From G965233625 sp965233625 (GTDB lineage Bacteria > Planctomycetota > Planctomycetia > Pirellulales > Pirellulaceae), in contig OZ247499.1 in the NCBI GenBank assembly GCA_965233625.1, positions 496,001 through 560,000 of the forward strand: a stretch of 64,000 nt of DNA, written 5' to 3'. Position 1 is the first letter of the stretch, and the number at the start of each line of letters is the position of its first letter. The notes below the pieces were generated by a model. It made no database searches, was not told the origin of the DNA, and saw only the letters and a program-made list of their open reading frames with translations. Made by a program: the position numbers and the translations under genes. Shown here in pieces: positions 54,160 to 62,884 of this stretch.

Positions 54160-57100
54160 ATGAAACCAGTGCGTTTCAACCCCAGGCCGAAGCTTCTCGC
54201 TGCGCTGGCTGTCTTTGTTTTCCTACCTGCTGTGCAGCCGCAGAAGTGCGACGCCCAGCAACCGCGTGCGGTCCCGCAACAGGACTACTTCCTTTCGTTC
54301 AATCCATACTATCGTGGTGATTACGAAACCGCCTTCCGTGCGTTCCGGGCATCAGCCGGTGGCGGCATCCGCAGCAGTGAAGGCCGCTGGGTCGATTCGA
54401 TCTGCTACCACACGATGGTGGGCGAATGCCTGTATAACATCGGCGACCTTGGCGGTGCGATCGAACGGTACAACGCCGCGTTGAATCTTTACCTCGCAAA
54501 CCGCGACTGGATGGCCAGCGTTGAGTTTCCCGCGACGGTCGAAGCCTCGAACTCCGTGAACCGGGTAAATATTACCTGGGGCACGCCACGCAATGGCATC
54601 CGTGTGGCGCGGATCCCCGACGTTCTCAGTAGTCTGCAGGGCAACTTGAACCCGCGACAGACATTGCAGCAGGGCGGTGTGGTGGCGCCACCGGAACTGC
54701 GCCCGATGCACGTCAGCGAGATTGTGCGCTGCACCACGATTGCGATGGCCCGCCGTCGCGAAATCTTGGGGCCGACCTGCCAGCTGGATGCCTTAAGCGC
54801 TTCGGTTCTGAACGCGATGACGGCATTACCGGGCCCACGCAACCACTGGTCGATTGCCTGGAGCCGCGTTCAGCTTGGCGCCGCCTATGCAGCAGCCGGG
54901 CGATTCAAAGAAGCGGAGCAGCAGTACCTGCAAGGCGCGACCGTAGGCAGCGGTTTTCAGCACCGGCTGACGCCTATCGCACTATTAGAAGCCGGTAAAC
55001 TCATGCTGGAACAAGGCCGCATTGCGCCAGCCGGAAACACCCTGCTGGAAGCTAGCTACTCGGCTGCCGTGTTCGAGCAGTACGACGTGATGGAAGAAGC
55101 CTTGCGGCACGCGTCTATCGCGCACATGACAGCCAACAAACGCAATGTTTTCCCGCCTTTGCTGGCCGCTGCCGAGTGGGCGCGGACACGCGGCTCTGCA
55201 TCGCTGCTGGTTTCGCTGCAACTGCTGTTGGGTGAGAATTCTGCGGCAACAGGAAACACCGCCGCGGCAGCAACAGCGCTGGGACTGGCGGACCGGGCCA
55301 TTAGCCGCAGTTCCATGCAGGCCGGCTACCACGGCGCCCGCCACCAATACCTTACAGCGCTGGTGAAGTATCAAGCCGGTGACACTCGGCAAGGCAACAC
55401 GGCGTTCGCCGCCGCGATGGCGAACCATCGCAACAGCAGTAAACGCCTTTATCAGGTAAGCCTGGCGGACAAACTTTACACTAGCGGCACGATCAGTTCG
55501 CGCGTGGCCGATCAGTTGTATCAGATGCTGCTAAGCGACCCTGGTCCGCGTGACTGGGCGTTAGACCCGCTAGAAGCATTCGTGCTGCTAACCACGCCGC
55601 ACGCTATCCCGCTGGAACACTGGTTTGATATCGCTTTGGAACGGCGTGAGAACGAAAAGGCCGTTGCCATCACGGACCTGATCCGCCGCCGCCGGTTCCA
55701 TAGCACGCTAGATGCAGGCGGCCGCCTGTTGGCTTTGCGGCGTTTACTTGCGGCGCCCGTTGCCAGTCTGAGCGAAAACGAACGCAACATGCGTGGCGAT
55801 TATCTGGGACGGTATCCTGCGTTCGCAGAACTGAACCGCCGCAGCGAAACGCTTGAGGGCGAATTACGTTTACTACCGCTAAGCCCGGCTGAATCAGACG
55901 GCGTAAAACAACAGCAGCAGATTCTGAAGCAACTTGCTCAGGTAAGTCAGAGCCAGGAACGCGTCATACGCTCTATCGCGCTGCAACGTGAGGCGGTTCC
56001 CTTTGAATTCCCACCCGTCCGGCTGCTGCCAGAGGTGCAGGCGGAAATGGGTGACAAGCAACTGGTGCTGTCATTCCTGGCGACTTCGCGCTACGTCCAT
56101 GTCCATGCGATTGCGCGGGACAAGATGTTTCAGTGGCGGATCGCCGCGCCGGCGGCGGTCAAGCAGAATCTGATGACGATGCTTAAATCCATGGGCCACC
56201 ACGATGCCAATCACATGCTTGATGACAAGGCGCTCGACTCAATCGCTTGGGTCACGCCTGCCCGCCAGTTGCTAAGGCTACTGACAGCGGATGAAAAGTA
56301 CGTGAAGTGGGAAGACTATGATGAACTGGTTGTCGTGCCAGACGGCGTGCTGTGGTACGCACCCTTCGGCGCCTTGCCGCTCGATGATGCAGGCACGCGT
56401 CTCTTGCAGCACGAGTTGAATGTGCGATTCGCACCGACGATCTCTTTGGCCACCCGCAGTCAGAAACGCCCAAGTCCTGTTTCCCGTACTGGCGTTGTCG
56501 CCGGACGGCTTTTCCCTCGTGACGATAACGACATCACGCTGGCCGCGATGCAGGATGTGAAGGAGAGGCTCGAAGGCGTTGAACAGATCCCCGAACGGCT
56601 GCCCGGCCCTTCGAGCCTGTTCTCTGCGACGATAGATCGTCTGCTGGTGCTCGATGAGGTGAAGGACAAAACCATCGAACCTTACGGATTGTCGCCTATG
56701 CAATCGGATCGCGGTCATCCGGGCAGTCTGCTGGGCGATTGGATTGCCCTTCCGTACAGCGGCCCGCAACAGATTGCGCTGCCCGGTATGCACACGCCGG
56801 CCGAAGACTCGCTGCGTAAAGGGGGTAACGGCAACGAAATATTTGTCACCGTCTGCGGTCTGATGGCGACAGGCGCCCGCACCATCCTGCTAAGCCGCTG
56901 GCGTGTGGGAGGGCAATGCACGCACGAGATTACGCGGGAATTCATCAAAGAGCTACCGCATTCACCCGCTGCTGAAGCCTGGCGGCGGAGCGTGCTGCTG
57001 CTGGGCGACCATCGGTTGGACATGGACCGGGAGCCGCGTTTACGGGTCAGCAAAGATAAGCGACGGTTCGCAGATCACCCGTTCTTCTGGTCGGGTTATC

Positions 57101-57195
57101 TGCTGGTGGACACAGGCATCGATCCGGATATGCCGGCGCCTGAAAAACCTGCGAAGCCGGCAGCACCTGCCGCCGCGGCCGCTGCTGCCGAGTAA
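54160..57195 (+). CDS. Exported TPR protein with degenerate CHAT-like domain
   Basis: 1011 residues; TTAGGAG lies nine bases before the ATG. Seen: signal peptide (LLAALAVFVFLPAVQPQKCDA), about 550 residues of TPR-like helical repeats (YYRGDYETAFRAFRASAG; ALRHASIAHMTANKRN), a coiled region, then a CHAT-like caspase-fold domain from about 620 to 990 with VVVPDGVLWYAPFGALPLDD and LMATGARTILLSRWRVGG. In the place of the usual LSACxTG cysteine motif the sequence reads LPGMHTPAE (Met877), and no HG-type catalytic His is evident before it, so proteolysis looks lost. The C-terminus is Pro/Ala-rich. Known: CHAT proteins include separase-like proteases; inactive forms probably act as scaffolds. Confidence 0.88.
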   Translation: MKPVRFNPRPKLLAALAVFVFLPAVQPQKCDAQQPRAVPQQDYFLSFNPYYRGDYETAFRAFRASAGGGIRSSEGRWVDSICYHTMVGECLYNIGDLGGAIERYNAALNLYLANRDWMASVEFPATVEASNSVNRVNITWGTPRNGIRVARIPDVLSSLQGNLNPRQTLQQGGVVAPPELRPMHVSEIVRCTTIAMARRREILGPTCQLDALSASVLNAMTALPGPRNHWSIAWSRVQLGAAYAAAGRFKEAEQQYLQGATVGSGFQHRLTPIALLEAGKLMLEQGRIAPAGNTLLEASYSAAVFEQYDVMEEALRHASIAHMTANKRNVFPPLLAAAEWARTRGSASLLVSLQLLLGENSAATGNTAAAATALGLADRAISRSSMQAGYHGARHQYLTALVKYQAGDTRQGNTAFAAAMANHRNSSKRLYQVSLADKLYTSGTISSRVADQLYQMLLSDPGPRDWALDPLEAFVLLTTPHAIPLEHWFDIALERRENEKAVAITDLIRRRRFHSTLDAGGRLLALRRLLAAPVASLSENERNMRGDYLGRYPAFAELNRRSETLEGELRLLPLSPAESDGVKQQQQILKQLAQVSQSQERVIRSIALQREAVPFEFPPVRLLPEVQAEMGDKQLVLSFLATSRYVHVHAIARDKMFQWRIAAPAAVKQNLMTMLKSMGHHDANHMLDDKALDSIAWVTPARQLLRLLTADEKYVKWEDYDELVVVPDGVLWYAPFGALPLDDAGTRLLQHELNVRFAPTISLATRSQKRPSPVSRTGVVAGRLFPRDDNDITLAAMQDVKERLEGVEQIPERLPGPSSLFSATIDRLLVLDEVKDKTIEPYGLSPMQSDRGHPGSLLGDWIALPYSGPQQIALPGMHTPAEDSLRKGGNGNEIFVTVCGLMATGARTILLSRWRVGGQCTHEITREFIKELPHSPAAEAWRRSVLLLGDHRLDMDREPRLRVSKDKRRFADHPFFWSGYLLVDTGIDPDMPAPEKPAKPAAPAAAAAAAE

Positions 57196-57204
57196 CCTGC
57201 CGGG

Positions 57205-58062
57205 TCAGGCCGCGCCGTAGAAAGGTGCGGCTTCTAATCCCGTGCTTGTCCGCACGAGAGTTACAATGTCATCAACCTGCTGATTGCTCAGTGCGGAAAC
57301 GTAACTTTCAGCAGGCTGCCTGGCTACGGTGTAAACCTGCACCAGCGATAGCCGCCCTCCGGTTGCGGTGATTTCATTCAGCCGCTGGCAGAAGGCCTCT
57401 AGCTCTGCCTGCGATGGCGGCTCGCCATTCACCTTCATGAACAGCGCCTGAATGACGATCGGCCGGACCTGCGCGGCGGATGTGATGTTTCGCAGGATCT
57501 GTTCAAACTTGATCGGCGTGCGTTCTATCTGTTTGAAGTATTCCGCGGTGCCAGCGTCGAGCTTCGCCCAGATTTCCCCTTGATTGGCGTCAAGCGTTTC
57601 CAGTCCGCGGATGACGTGCGGCCGGTGGAACATGCTGGCGTTTGAGATAAGCACCATCTTCACATCTTTGGCGCCGGCCTGCTGCTTTACTTCGGCGCAC
57701 GTGGCGATAATCTCGTCGAAGTTGCGGTAGGTCGTCGGCTCACCATCGCCAGAGAAGGCAATGTCGTTGACGCGTTGCCACTGCGCCGGTGTGCTGGCGA
57801 ATTTGGGCGTCTGGAAAATGTCGCCAGATATGGCCAGGTTGAGCATCGCCTGTAGTTCATCGACCAGCTGAGCCGTTTCAACGAACCGCGTTTCACTTTG
57901 CGTGCTGCGATCTACCTGGCAGTAAATACAGTCGAAGTTGCAGACTTTGTCGGGGTTGAGATTAACGCCCAGCGATAGCCCTCCCGACCGCCTGCTGATG
58001 ACGGGATAAACAAAGCGGTTGGACTCGAACAGCCTTTCGTGCTGTGTATGAAGCGTATGCAT
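57205..58062 (-). CDS. Radical SAM protein
   Basis: 285 residues. Seen: the cluster motif C41-x3-C45-x2-C48 in CNFDCIYCQVD within the sequence LGVNLNPDKVCNFDCIYC, IAFSGDGEPTTYRNFDEI (the GGEP-like SAM-binding motif in the variant SGDGEPT) and WAKLDAGTAEYFKQI. Known: this resembles the pyruvate formate-lyase activase-like/wybutosine-like 'radical SAM' group with SGDGEPT; the reaction of this subgroup is unknown. It converges on the CHAT-like gene with a 10-base gap. A separate gene from the upstream 58150-59802 gene, with a terminator between. Confidence 0.92.
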   Translation of the reverse strand: MHTLHTQHERLFESNRFVYPVISRRSGGLSLGVNLNPDKVCNFDCIYCQVDRSTQSETRFVETAQLVDELQAMLNLAISGDIFQTPKFASTPAQWQRVNDIAFSGDGEPTTYRNFDEIIATCAEVKQQAGAKDVKMVLISNASMFHRPHVIRGLETLDANQGEIWAKLDAGTAEYFKQIERTPIKFEQILRNITSAAQVRPIVIQALFMKVNGEPPSQAELEAFCQRLNEITATGGRLSLVQVYTVARQPAESYVSALSNQQVDDIVTLVRTSTGLEAAPFYGAA

Positions 58063-58088
58063 GTTTCTCAGAAGCTTGTGAAATAGAA

Positions 58089-58121
58089 AACCCCTCGCCC
58101 GAATTGTGCAGGCGAGGGGTT
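58089..58121 (-). terminator. Rho-independent terminator after the coiled-coil membrane protein gene
   Basis: On the minus strand AACCCCTCGCC pairs with GGCGAGGGGTT (11 bp, perfect) around an 11-base loop, followed by a tail rich in T (TTCTATTT). It begins 29 bases after the stop of the gene at 58150 and 27 bases before the radical SAM start at 58062. The strongest terminator in the window. Confidence 0.9.
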
Positions 58122-58149
58122 CAAAGATTCGCGGCGTTATCGCCGGGTG

Positions 58150-59802
58150 TTATTTGATGTCGCCCAGGTTTTCAAAGTATTCTTTGACGTGTTCTTTCTG
58201 GTCACGTTGCAAGTTGCGTGGGCGGGTGGCGTCTGGCTCGCGGACCTCGACGGATTCACTGAAGGCCGCTTTGCTGACCTCAATGTTCTCGCCTGCCACG
58301 TTAGGGCCGTTCGCTTCGCCCGTGCGGATGGCTTCACCCTTCTGGGCGTCTGCCCGCACGCGTGACTCGCGGAAGTTGGTGTCCGTGGCTTCTTCAGGCC
58401 GTTCGCCCTGACCTTGCCCTTCACCCATGCCGCGACCAGGACGCTGGCTCGCCATCCGGCCGCCACGTTTCATGGCGAACTTCCCGCCCTTGCACATGCC
58501 GTTTTTGCACTGGCCAATCTGATCGATGGCTTCGTCAAGCAGCTCAAGCTCATCAAGCTCTTTTTGAAGCTGCTTGAGGTCTTTGGCTAACTGGTCGAGC
58601 TTCTCCTGGGCGCCGGCCATATCGCCGTTTTTCATGCAGTTTTTGCACTGGCCAAGGGCCTGCGCCATCTGCTCCATGCGCTCCATCTGTTCCTGCTCAC
58701 CAATCTTTTCGTTGAGCTTCTGCTCAAGTTCGTTCGCCTTGGCCTGGTCGCCTTCCTTCTTCGCTTGTTCAAGTTCCGCCTTGAGCTTGTTAATTTCATC
58801 TTTCTGTGCTTTGACGGCAGCTTCGATGTTTTCCTGCATCTGGTTAAGCTGGGCGGCGAGTGCTTCTTTGCCTTCTTTGCTGAGTTTGCCATCGGCAATC
58901 TGCTTTTTCAGCTCCATCAGCTCATTCATGGCTTTCTTCAGGTCGCCATTCTGCATTGCCTGAGCCAGCTTGTCGGCTGGTCCCTGATCCGCGGGCTTCA
59001 GCTGATTAAGCTGGTCGCGTAGCGAGTCACCCGCTGCAAGCTGCTTCTTGCGTTTTTCAAGCTCTTTCTTCAGATCGTTGAGCTTCACCAGTGCTTCTTT
59101 GCGCGTGGATGCTTTGTCAGATTTCGAATCGTCAACGGCTTCAGCCAGTTTCATCAGCAGGTCTTTGGCCGTTTCAAGACCGTCTTCGGCGGCCTTCTTT
59201 TCGAGATCGTCGAGGCCCTTCTTCAGCTCTTTCTTGATTTCGGCAACACGCTTCTTCTCAAGCTTCAGTGCAGCGCTTTTGGCGACGGCTTTCGTGTTGT
59301 CGATCTTATTGGGAACGAAGATCATTGCTGCCACCAGAACCGCAGGCACAAGCGGCAGCAGATTCATCCACGTGGCGCCCAGGCCGAAACGTTCTGCGAC
59401 GTCAATCTTGGCGACGCGGGCTTCGGCGTCTTCCGCTAGAGCACGGCCAACTTCCGTGGCGCGCTCCTCATCGTTTAGCGTCAGGAAGCTGGAAATACGT
59501 TCCTTCAGCCCGAAGCGGCGATCAATCTCGATGGCAGCCTGGATCTGCGTGCTGCGCGTAACCCAGGTCCAGACAAACGCCATAAGTAACCCGGCCACAA
59601 CAGCCCCGCCGACCCAGCTTGCGGCCCAGATGCGCCAACCGTCCACGGTGGCTGTGAGCGGAAGCGCCCAGATTTTGGGGATCACCAGTCCGATGGTCGC
59701 GATCACCAGTGCGGCGAACAGCGACCAGCTGACGATCTTAAAGAACTGCTGCATCACAAGTTTGCGATGTGCTTTCGATACCTGGCGTTTAATTTCTTCC
59801 AC
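58150..59802 (-). CDS. Membrane protein with long coiled coil and Cys-rich C-terminus, unknown
   Basis: 550 residues from a GTG at 59802, with AGGAG eight bases upstream. Seen: three hydrophobic helices (WSLFAALVIATIGLVIPKIW; WVGGAVVAGLLMAFVWTWV; LLPLVPAVLVAAMIFVP) within the first 170 residues, then about 270 residues of Lys/Glu/Ala heptads (coiled coil), then a cysteine-containing tail with GQCKNCMKNGDM and GQCKNGMCKGGKF and a Gly/Arg/Gln-rich stretch. No family recognised beyond 'coiled-coil membrane protein' of planctomycetes. It is a single gene ending in a strong terminator. Confidence 0.85.
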   Translation of the reverse strand: MEEIKRQVSKAHRKLVMQQFFKIVSWSLFAALVIATIGLVIPKIWALPLTATVDGWRIWAASWVGGAVVAGLLMAFVWTWVTRSTQIQAAIEIDRRFGLKERISSFLTLNDEERATEVGRALAEDAEARVAKIDVAERFGLGATWMNLLPLVPAVLVAAMIFVPNKIDNTKAVAKSAALKLEKKRVAEIKKELKKGLDDLEKKAAEDGLETAKDLLMKLAEAVDDSKSDKASTRKEALVKLNDLKKELEKRKKQLAAGDSLRDQLNQLKPADQGPADKLAQAMQNGDLKKAMNELMELKKQIADGKLSKEGKEALAAQLNQMQENIEAAVKAQKDEINKLKAELEQAKKEGDQAKANELEQKLNEKIGEQEQMERMEQMAQALGQCKNCMKNGDMAGAQEKLDQLAKDLKQLQKELDELELLDEAIDQIGQCKNGMCKGGKFAMKRGGRMASQRPGRGMGEGQGQGERPEEATDTNFRESRVRADAQKGEAIRTGEANGPNVAGENIEVSKAAFSESVEVREPDATRPRNLQRDQKEHVKEYFENLGDIK

Positions 59803-60307
59803 GACCGTAGCTCCTGCCTGGCGGCGCCAGTGAATAAATGGTTGTGAGAGTGACGGACATCACCCGGCTGTGCTTCATACCTACAGTGCAGAACCCAGCG
59901 TAATCAGGTGCGGAAACTTTCCGCGGCGAACCATATAAGTCGATAACCGCGAAGAGCTCTTCGTCCGTAACCACTTAATATTAGAGGGTTTCGGATGAAT
60001 TGTCCTGCCCCAATTGCAAAAAAGCCCGCAAAAAATTGGAGGAATTTGGTTGAACCCGGTTCTCTGCCCAAGGGAATTGAATGCGCGTTTCCACCGTCAG
60101 GTCGCGTTATGCAGATCGTGAAGCCGGGTGATAATCTACGAGAAATCCACGGCCTGTAATGACAAATACCGGTTTGTGCAGTCGTAACCTCTTGATATCG
60201 GAGAACTTGCTGCCTTGGGGCAGAAAAGGGGTTTCGCGTCAGATTCTGGCTGATAGTTTGACGTGTCCTTTGATGACACCTTCTGAATTTCGTCAGGAAC
60301 AGAACGC
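59803..60307. other. 505-base intergenic region, no gene called
   Basis: Divergent region between the coiled-coil gene and the gene at 60308. Seen: a perfect 14-base palindrome CGAAGAGCTCTTCG at 59950-59963; an AT-rich inverted pair CCAATT (60010-60015)/AATTGG (60034-60039) around an A-rich loop; a near-palindrome GGTTGAACCCGGTTC near 60049-60063; and TTGACG at 60258-60263. Several open frames cross it on the minus strand, but none has a ribosome site or recognisable sequence. It probably holds both promoters and perhaps an unrecognised structured RNA. Confidence 0.5.
59950..59963. promoter_or_regulatory. 14-bp perfect palindrome in the 59803-60307 gap
   Basis: CGAAGAGCTCTTCG is fully symmetrical and lies about 150 bases upstream of the coiled-coil gene start. 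A dimeric regulator site is possible; no regulator or second copy was seen nearby. Confidence 0.25.
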
Positions 60308-61168
60308 ATGGAAGACAGCCACAACCTCGAAGCCGTTTCCGTCCAGCCAACCCCGGCTGCCCCCGAAGTAGAGGTCAACGACCCGGCAGCGATAGAGCAT
60401 TCGCAACCGTTCGTGGGGCAATGGAACAAACTCGTAAGCACGACAAACTGGGAGAAAGGCGCCATTATCCTCAAGTGGCGCAACGCTTTACAGGAATCTG
60501 GCATTGATGCACAGCACTACTCAGATGAAAAATGGGCGCGAACCGTTGGCGGTGTGACGGGGCAGCATGTTGGAAGGCTGCGACGCGTCTCGGAGAAATT
60601 TGAAGCGACACGCCACAGCTTTGACGGTTTGTACTGGAGCCACTTTCTGGCTGCCCTCGACTGGGACGATGCGGAAATGTGGCTGGAGGGCGCCGTGCAG
60701 TCGAAATGGTCCGTCTCGCAAATGCGACGGCAACGCTGGGAAGCGATGGGCGGCGAACCATCGCAGGAGCCGAAAGAGGGCGATATTGTCTCTAGCGACA
60801 TCGACGAAGATTTCGAACCCGCCGCCGGAGCAGAACCGGGCGTCGTAACCGGCGAATTCGGCGAAGTTGTGCCAGGGCCCCTTCACGAAGGGCCAGACTT
60901 TGGGGACGACGACGGCTCCGCATCTGGCAGCAACGACACCACTGCAACAGCCGAAGCGATCAGCGATGTGGGCGAAGGCTCTGTTGATCTGGTCCGGCCG
61001 TTTGCCAATCTAGCGGCGCTGCCAGAGGACCTGGCCGAAGCGTTCGATGCGTTTAAACTTGCATTGCTACGTCATAAAACAGATGGCTGGGAAGAAGTAA
61101 GCCTGGAAGACGTGGTTGGTGCTTTGGATTCGCTCAAGCAACTGGCAACGGCGCCTTCCACCAGCTAA
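60308..61168 (+). CDS. Conserved unknown protein, possible DNA-binding N-terminal domain
   Basis: 286 residues; AGGAA is about ten bases before the ATG. Seen: a disordered N-terminus, then a compact helical domain (about residues 38-150) with WEKGAIILKWRNALQESGID and RTVGGVTGQHVGRLRRV, whose layout recalls KorB/ParB-type helix-turn-helix domains, and WSVSQMRRQRWEAMGG. A long acidic Glu/Asp/Gly/Ser linker (150-225) and a last helical segment follow. I do not recognise a named family. It lies between two candidate regulatory regions and ends 80 bases before a terminator. Confidence 0.8.
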   Translation: MEDSHNLEAVSVQPTPAAPEVEVNDPAAIEHSQPFVGQWNKLVSTTNWEKGAIILKWRNALQESGIDAQHYSDEKWARTVGGVTGQHVGRLRRVSEKFEATRHSFDGLYWSHFLAALDWDDAEMWLEGAVQSKWSVSQMRRQRWEAMGGEPSQEPKEGDIVSSDIDEDFEPAAGAEPGVVTGEFGEVVPGPLHEGPDFGDDDGSASGSNDTTATAEAISDVGEGSVDLVRPFANLAALPEDLAEAFDAFKLALLRHKTDGWEEVSLEDVVGALDSLKQLATAPSTS

Positions 61169-61228
61169 CACGACTGTGGCCAAGCGGGACGCACCACGTG
61201 CCGCCCTATCCACTGCTAGCAGCAGCCT

Positions 61229-61234
61229 TATAAT
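61229..61234 (+). promoter_or_regulatory. -10 element upstream of guaA
   Basis: TATAAT, an exact match to the sigma-70 -10 consensus, 73 bases before the guaA start. The -35 position has no good hexamer. Transcription from here would run through the hairpin and T-run at 61248-61279 before reaching guaA. Confidence 0.4.
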
Positions 61235-61247
61235 GCTGAATTCCTCC

Positions 61248-61279
61248 AACGCCGGGCGACTGGCGTTTTTTCTTTTTTC
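61248..61279 (+). terminator. Hairpin with T-run between the 60308 gene and guaA
   Basis: AACGCC (61248-61253) pairs with GGCGTT (61262-61267) around an eight-base loop, followed by a T-rich run (TTTTTTCTTTTTT). It reads as a rho-independent terminator for the 60308 gene. Because a TATAAT lies directly upstream, it could also act as an attenuator in the guaA leader. Confidence 0.75.
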
Positions 61280-61306
61280 ACCGTGATGGTGGTTTAAGGA
61301 GGCATC

Positions 61307-62884
61307 GTGATTCAGGAAGAAATCAGTTCCCCTGGCAGAAGTGTTTCCGACGAGCGTATCGTGGTGCTCGACTTCGGTTCGCAATACGCACAACTCATTG
61401 CCCGTCGCGTGCGTGACCAGAATGTCTATTGCGAAATCGTCCGGCACGACATCACGGCGGAACGCCTGAAACAGCATCAGCCTAAAGGCATCATCCTGTC
61501 CGGCGGTCCATCCAGCGTTTACGCGGACGACGCGCCGAAATGCGACCCCGCCATTTTCGACATTGGCGTGCCCGTGCTGGGTATCTGCTACGGCATGCAG
61601 CTTACCTGTCAGTCGCTAGGCGGCAATGTTCAGAATGCTACCAGTCGCGAATATGGCCGGGCACGATGCTCGATAGACACCCCGGGCGAACTGCTCGCGG
61701 GCCTGCCGGCTGAGACCGATGTCTGGATGAGCCACGGTGATCAGGTCACGGGCGTGTCGGACGAATGGCAGGCAGTGGCCAGCACGCCAACCTGCCCGTA
61801 CGCGGCCGTCCAGCATCGCACTCGCCCGGTGTTTGGTTTGCAGTTTCATCCCGAAGTAACGCATACACCGCTAGGCGGCACGATACTGCACAACTTTGTG
61901 ACAAGCATCTGTCAGTGCGAAGGCGCCTGGAAGCTGGGCGACTTCGCCCGCGAAACCATCGCCGCCATCCGCGAAAAGGTGGGCGACGCACGCGTTATCT
62001 GCGGGCTATCGGGCGGCGTCGATTCGTCTGTGACTGCCGCTCTGCTTTACAAGGCGATTGGCGATCAGTTGTCTTGCATTCTCGTTGACAATGGCCTGCT
62101 GCGTAAAGCGGAACAGAAATCTGTCATTGCCGAATTCACGAATCACTTCAAGGCGGACCTACGCGTCATCGACGGCGAAGAGCGTTTTCTCAACGCGCTG
62201 AATGGTGTTTCAGATCCGCAGAAGAAACGCGTGATTATCGGCCACGAGTTTATCGAGTGTTTTAAAGAAGAAGCTGCGACGATTGAAAATGCTAAGTTCC
62301 TGGCACAAGGCACTTTGTATCCGGACGTGATTGAGAGTGGCGCCGCCCCGGATGGCCCAGCGGCAACCATCAAGACCCATCACAACGTTGGCGGCCTGCC
62401 GGAGAATCTTCAGTTCGATCTGATTGAGCCGCTTCGCGATCTGTTCAAAGACGAAGTCCGCCGTCTGGGCATGGAACTGGGACTGCCCGAAGACCTGGTA
62501 TGGCGGCACCCGTTCCCCGGTCCTGGCCTTGCGGTGCGGTGTCTGGGCGAGATCAACGCGCAGCGGCTGAATGTGCTGCGGGAAGCTGACGCGATTGTTA
62601 TTGAAGAAATCAAAACGGCGGGACTGTATCGCGACACCTCGCAAGCTTTCGCCGTGTTGCTGCCCGTGCAGAGTGTTGGCGTGATGGGCGATGCACGAAC
62701 CTACGAAGACGCCGTCGCGGTGCGTTGTGTGAACACGGACGACTTTATGACGGCGGACTGGTCGCATCTGCCGTACGAACTGCTAGCGCGGATTTCGACC
62801 CGGATTATTAACGAAGTGCGGGGCGTTAACCGCGTCTGCTACGACATCAGCAGTAAGCCGCCGGCGACTATCGAATGGGAATGA
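61307..62884 (+). CDS. guaA: GMP synthase (glutamine-hydrolysing)
   Basis: 525 residues from a GTG at 61307 with AAGGAGG close upstream. Seen: class-I glutamine amidotransferase domain (residues 15-205) with nucleophile Cys94 in GICYGMQLT and QFHPEVTHT; ATP-PPase domain with the P-loop GLSGGVDSSVT near 230; C-terminal dimerisation domain (RHPFPGPGLAVRCLG ... TRIINEVRGVNRVCYDISSKPP). Known: converts XMP to GMP. Length normal. The downstream UDG gene overlaps its last codons. Confidence 0.98.
   Translation: MIQEEISSPGRSVSDERIVVLDFGSQYAQLIARRVRDQNVYCEIVRHDITAERLKQHQPKGIILSGGPSSVYADDAPKCDPAIFDIGVPVLGICYGMQLTCQSLGGNVQNATSREYGRARCSIDTPGELLAGLPAETDVWMSHGDQVTGVSDEWQAVASTPTCPYAAVQHRTRPVFGLQFHPEVTHTPLGGTILHNFVTSICQCEGAWKLGDFARETIAAIREKVGDARVICGLSGGVDSSVTAALLYKAIGDQLSCILVDNGLLRKAEQKSVIAEFTNHFKADLRVIDGEERFLNALNGVSDPQKKRVIIGHEFIECFKEEAATIENAKFLAQGTLYPDVIESGAAPDGPAATIKTHHNVGGLPENLQFDLIEPLRDLFKDEVRRLGMELGLPEDLVWRHPFPGPGLAVRCLGEINAQRLNVLREADAIVIEEIKTAGLYRDTSQAFAVLLPVQSVGVMGDARTYEDAVAVRCVNTDDFMTADWSHLPYELLARISTRIINEVRGVNRVCYDISSKPPATIEWE

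Noticed and set aside
59789..59974. 61-codon minus-strand frame ahead of the coiled-coil gene
   Set aside because: No ribosome site found; it overlaps the GTG start and AGGAG site of the real gene.
60041..60120. tRNA-like GGTTGAACCC sequence
   Set aside because: No cloverleaf can be drawn: acceptor and anticodon arms are missing on both strands.
59904..60350. 148-codon minus-strand open frame in the long gap
   Set aside because: Low-complexity, no ribosome site and it overlaps the start of the well-supported 60308 gene.
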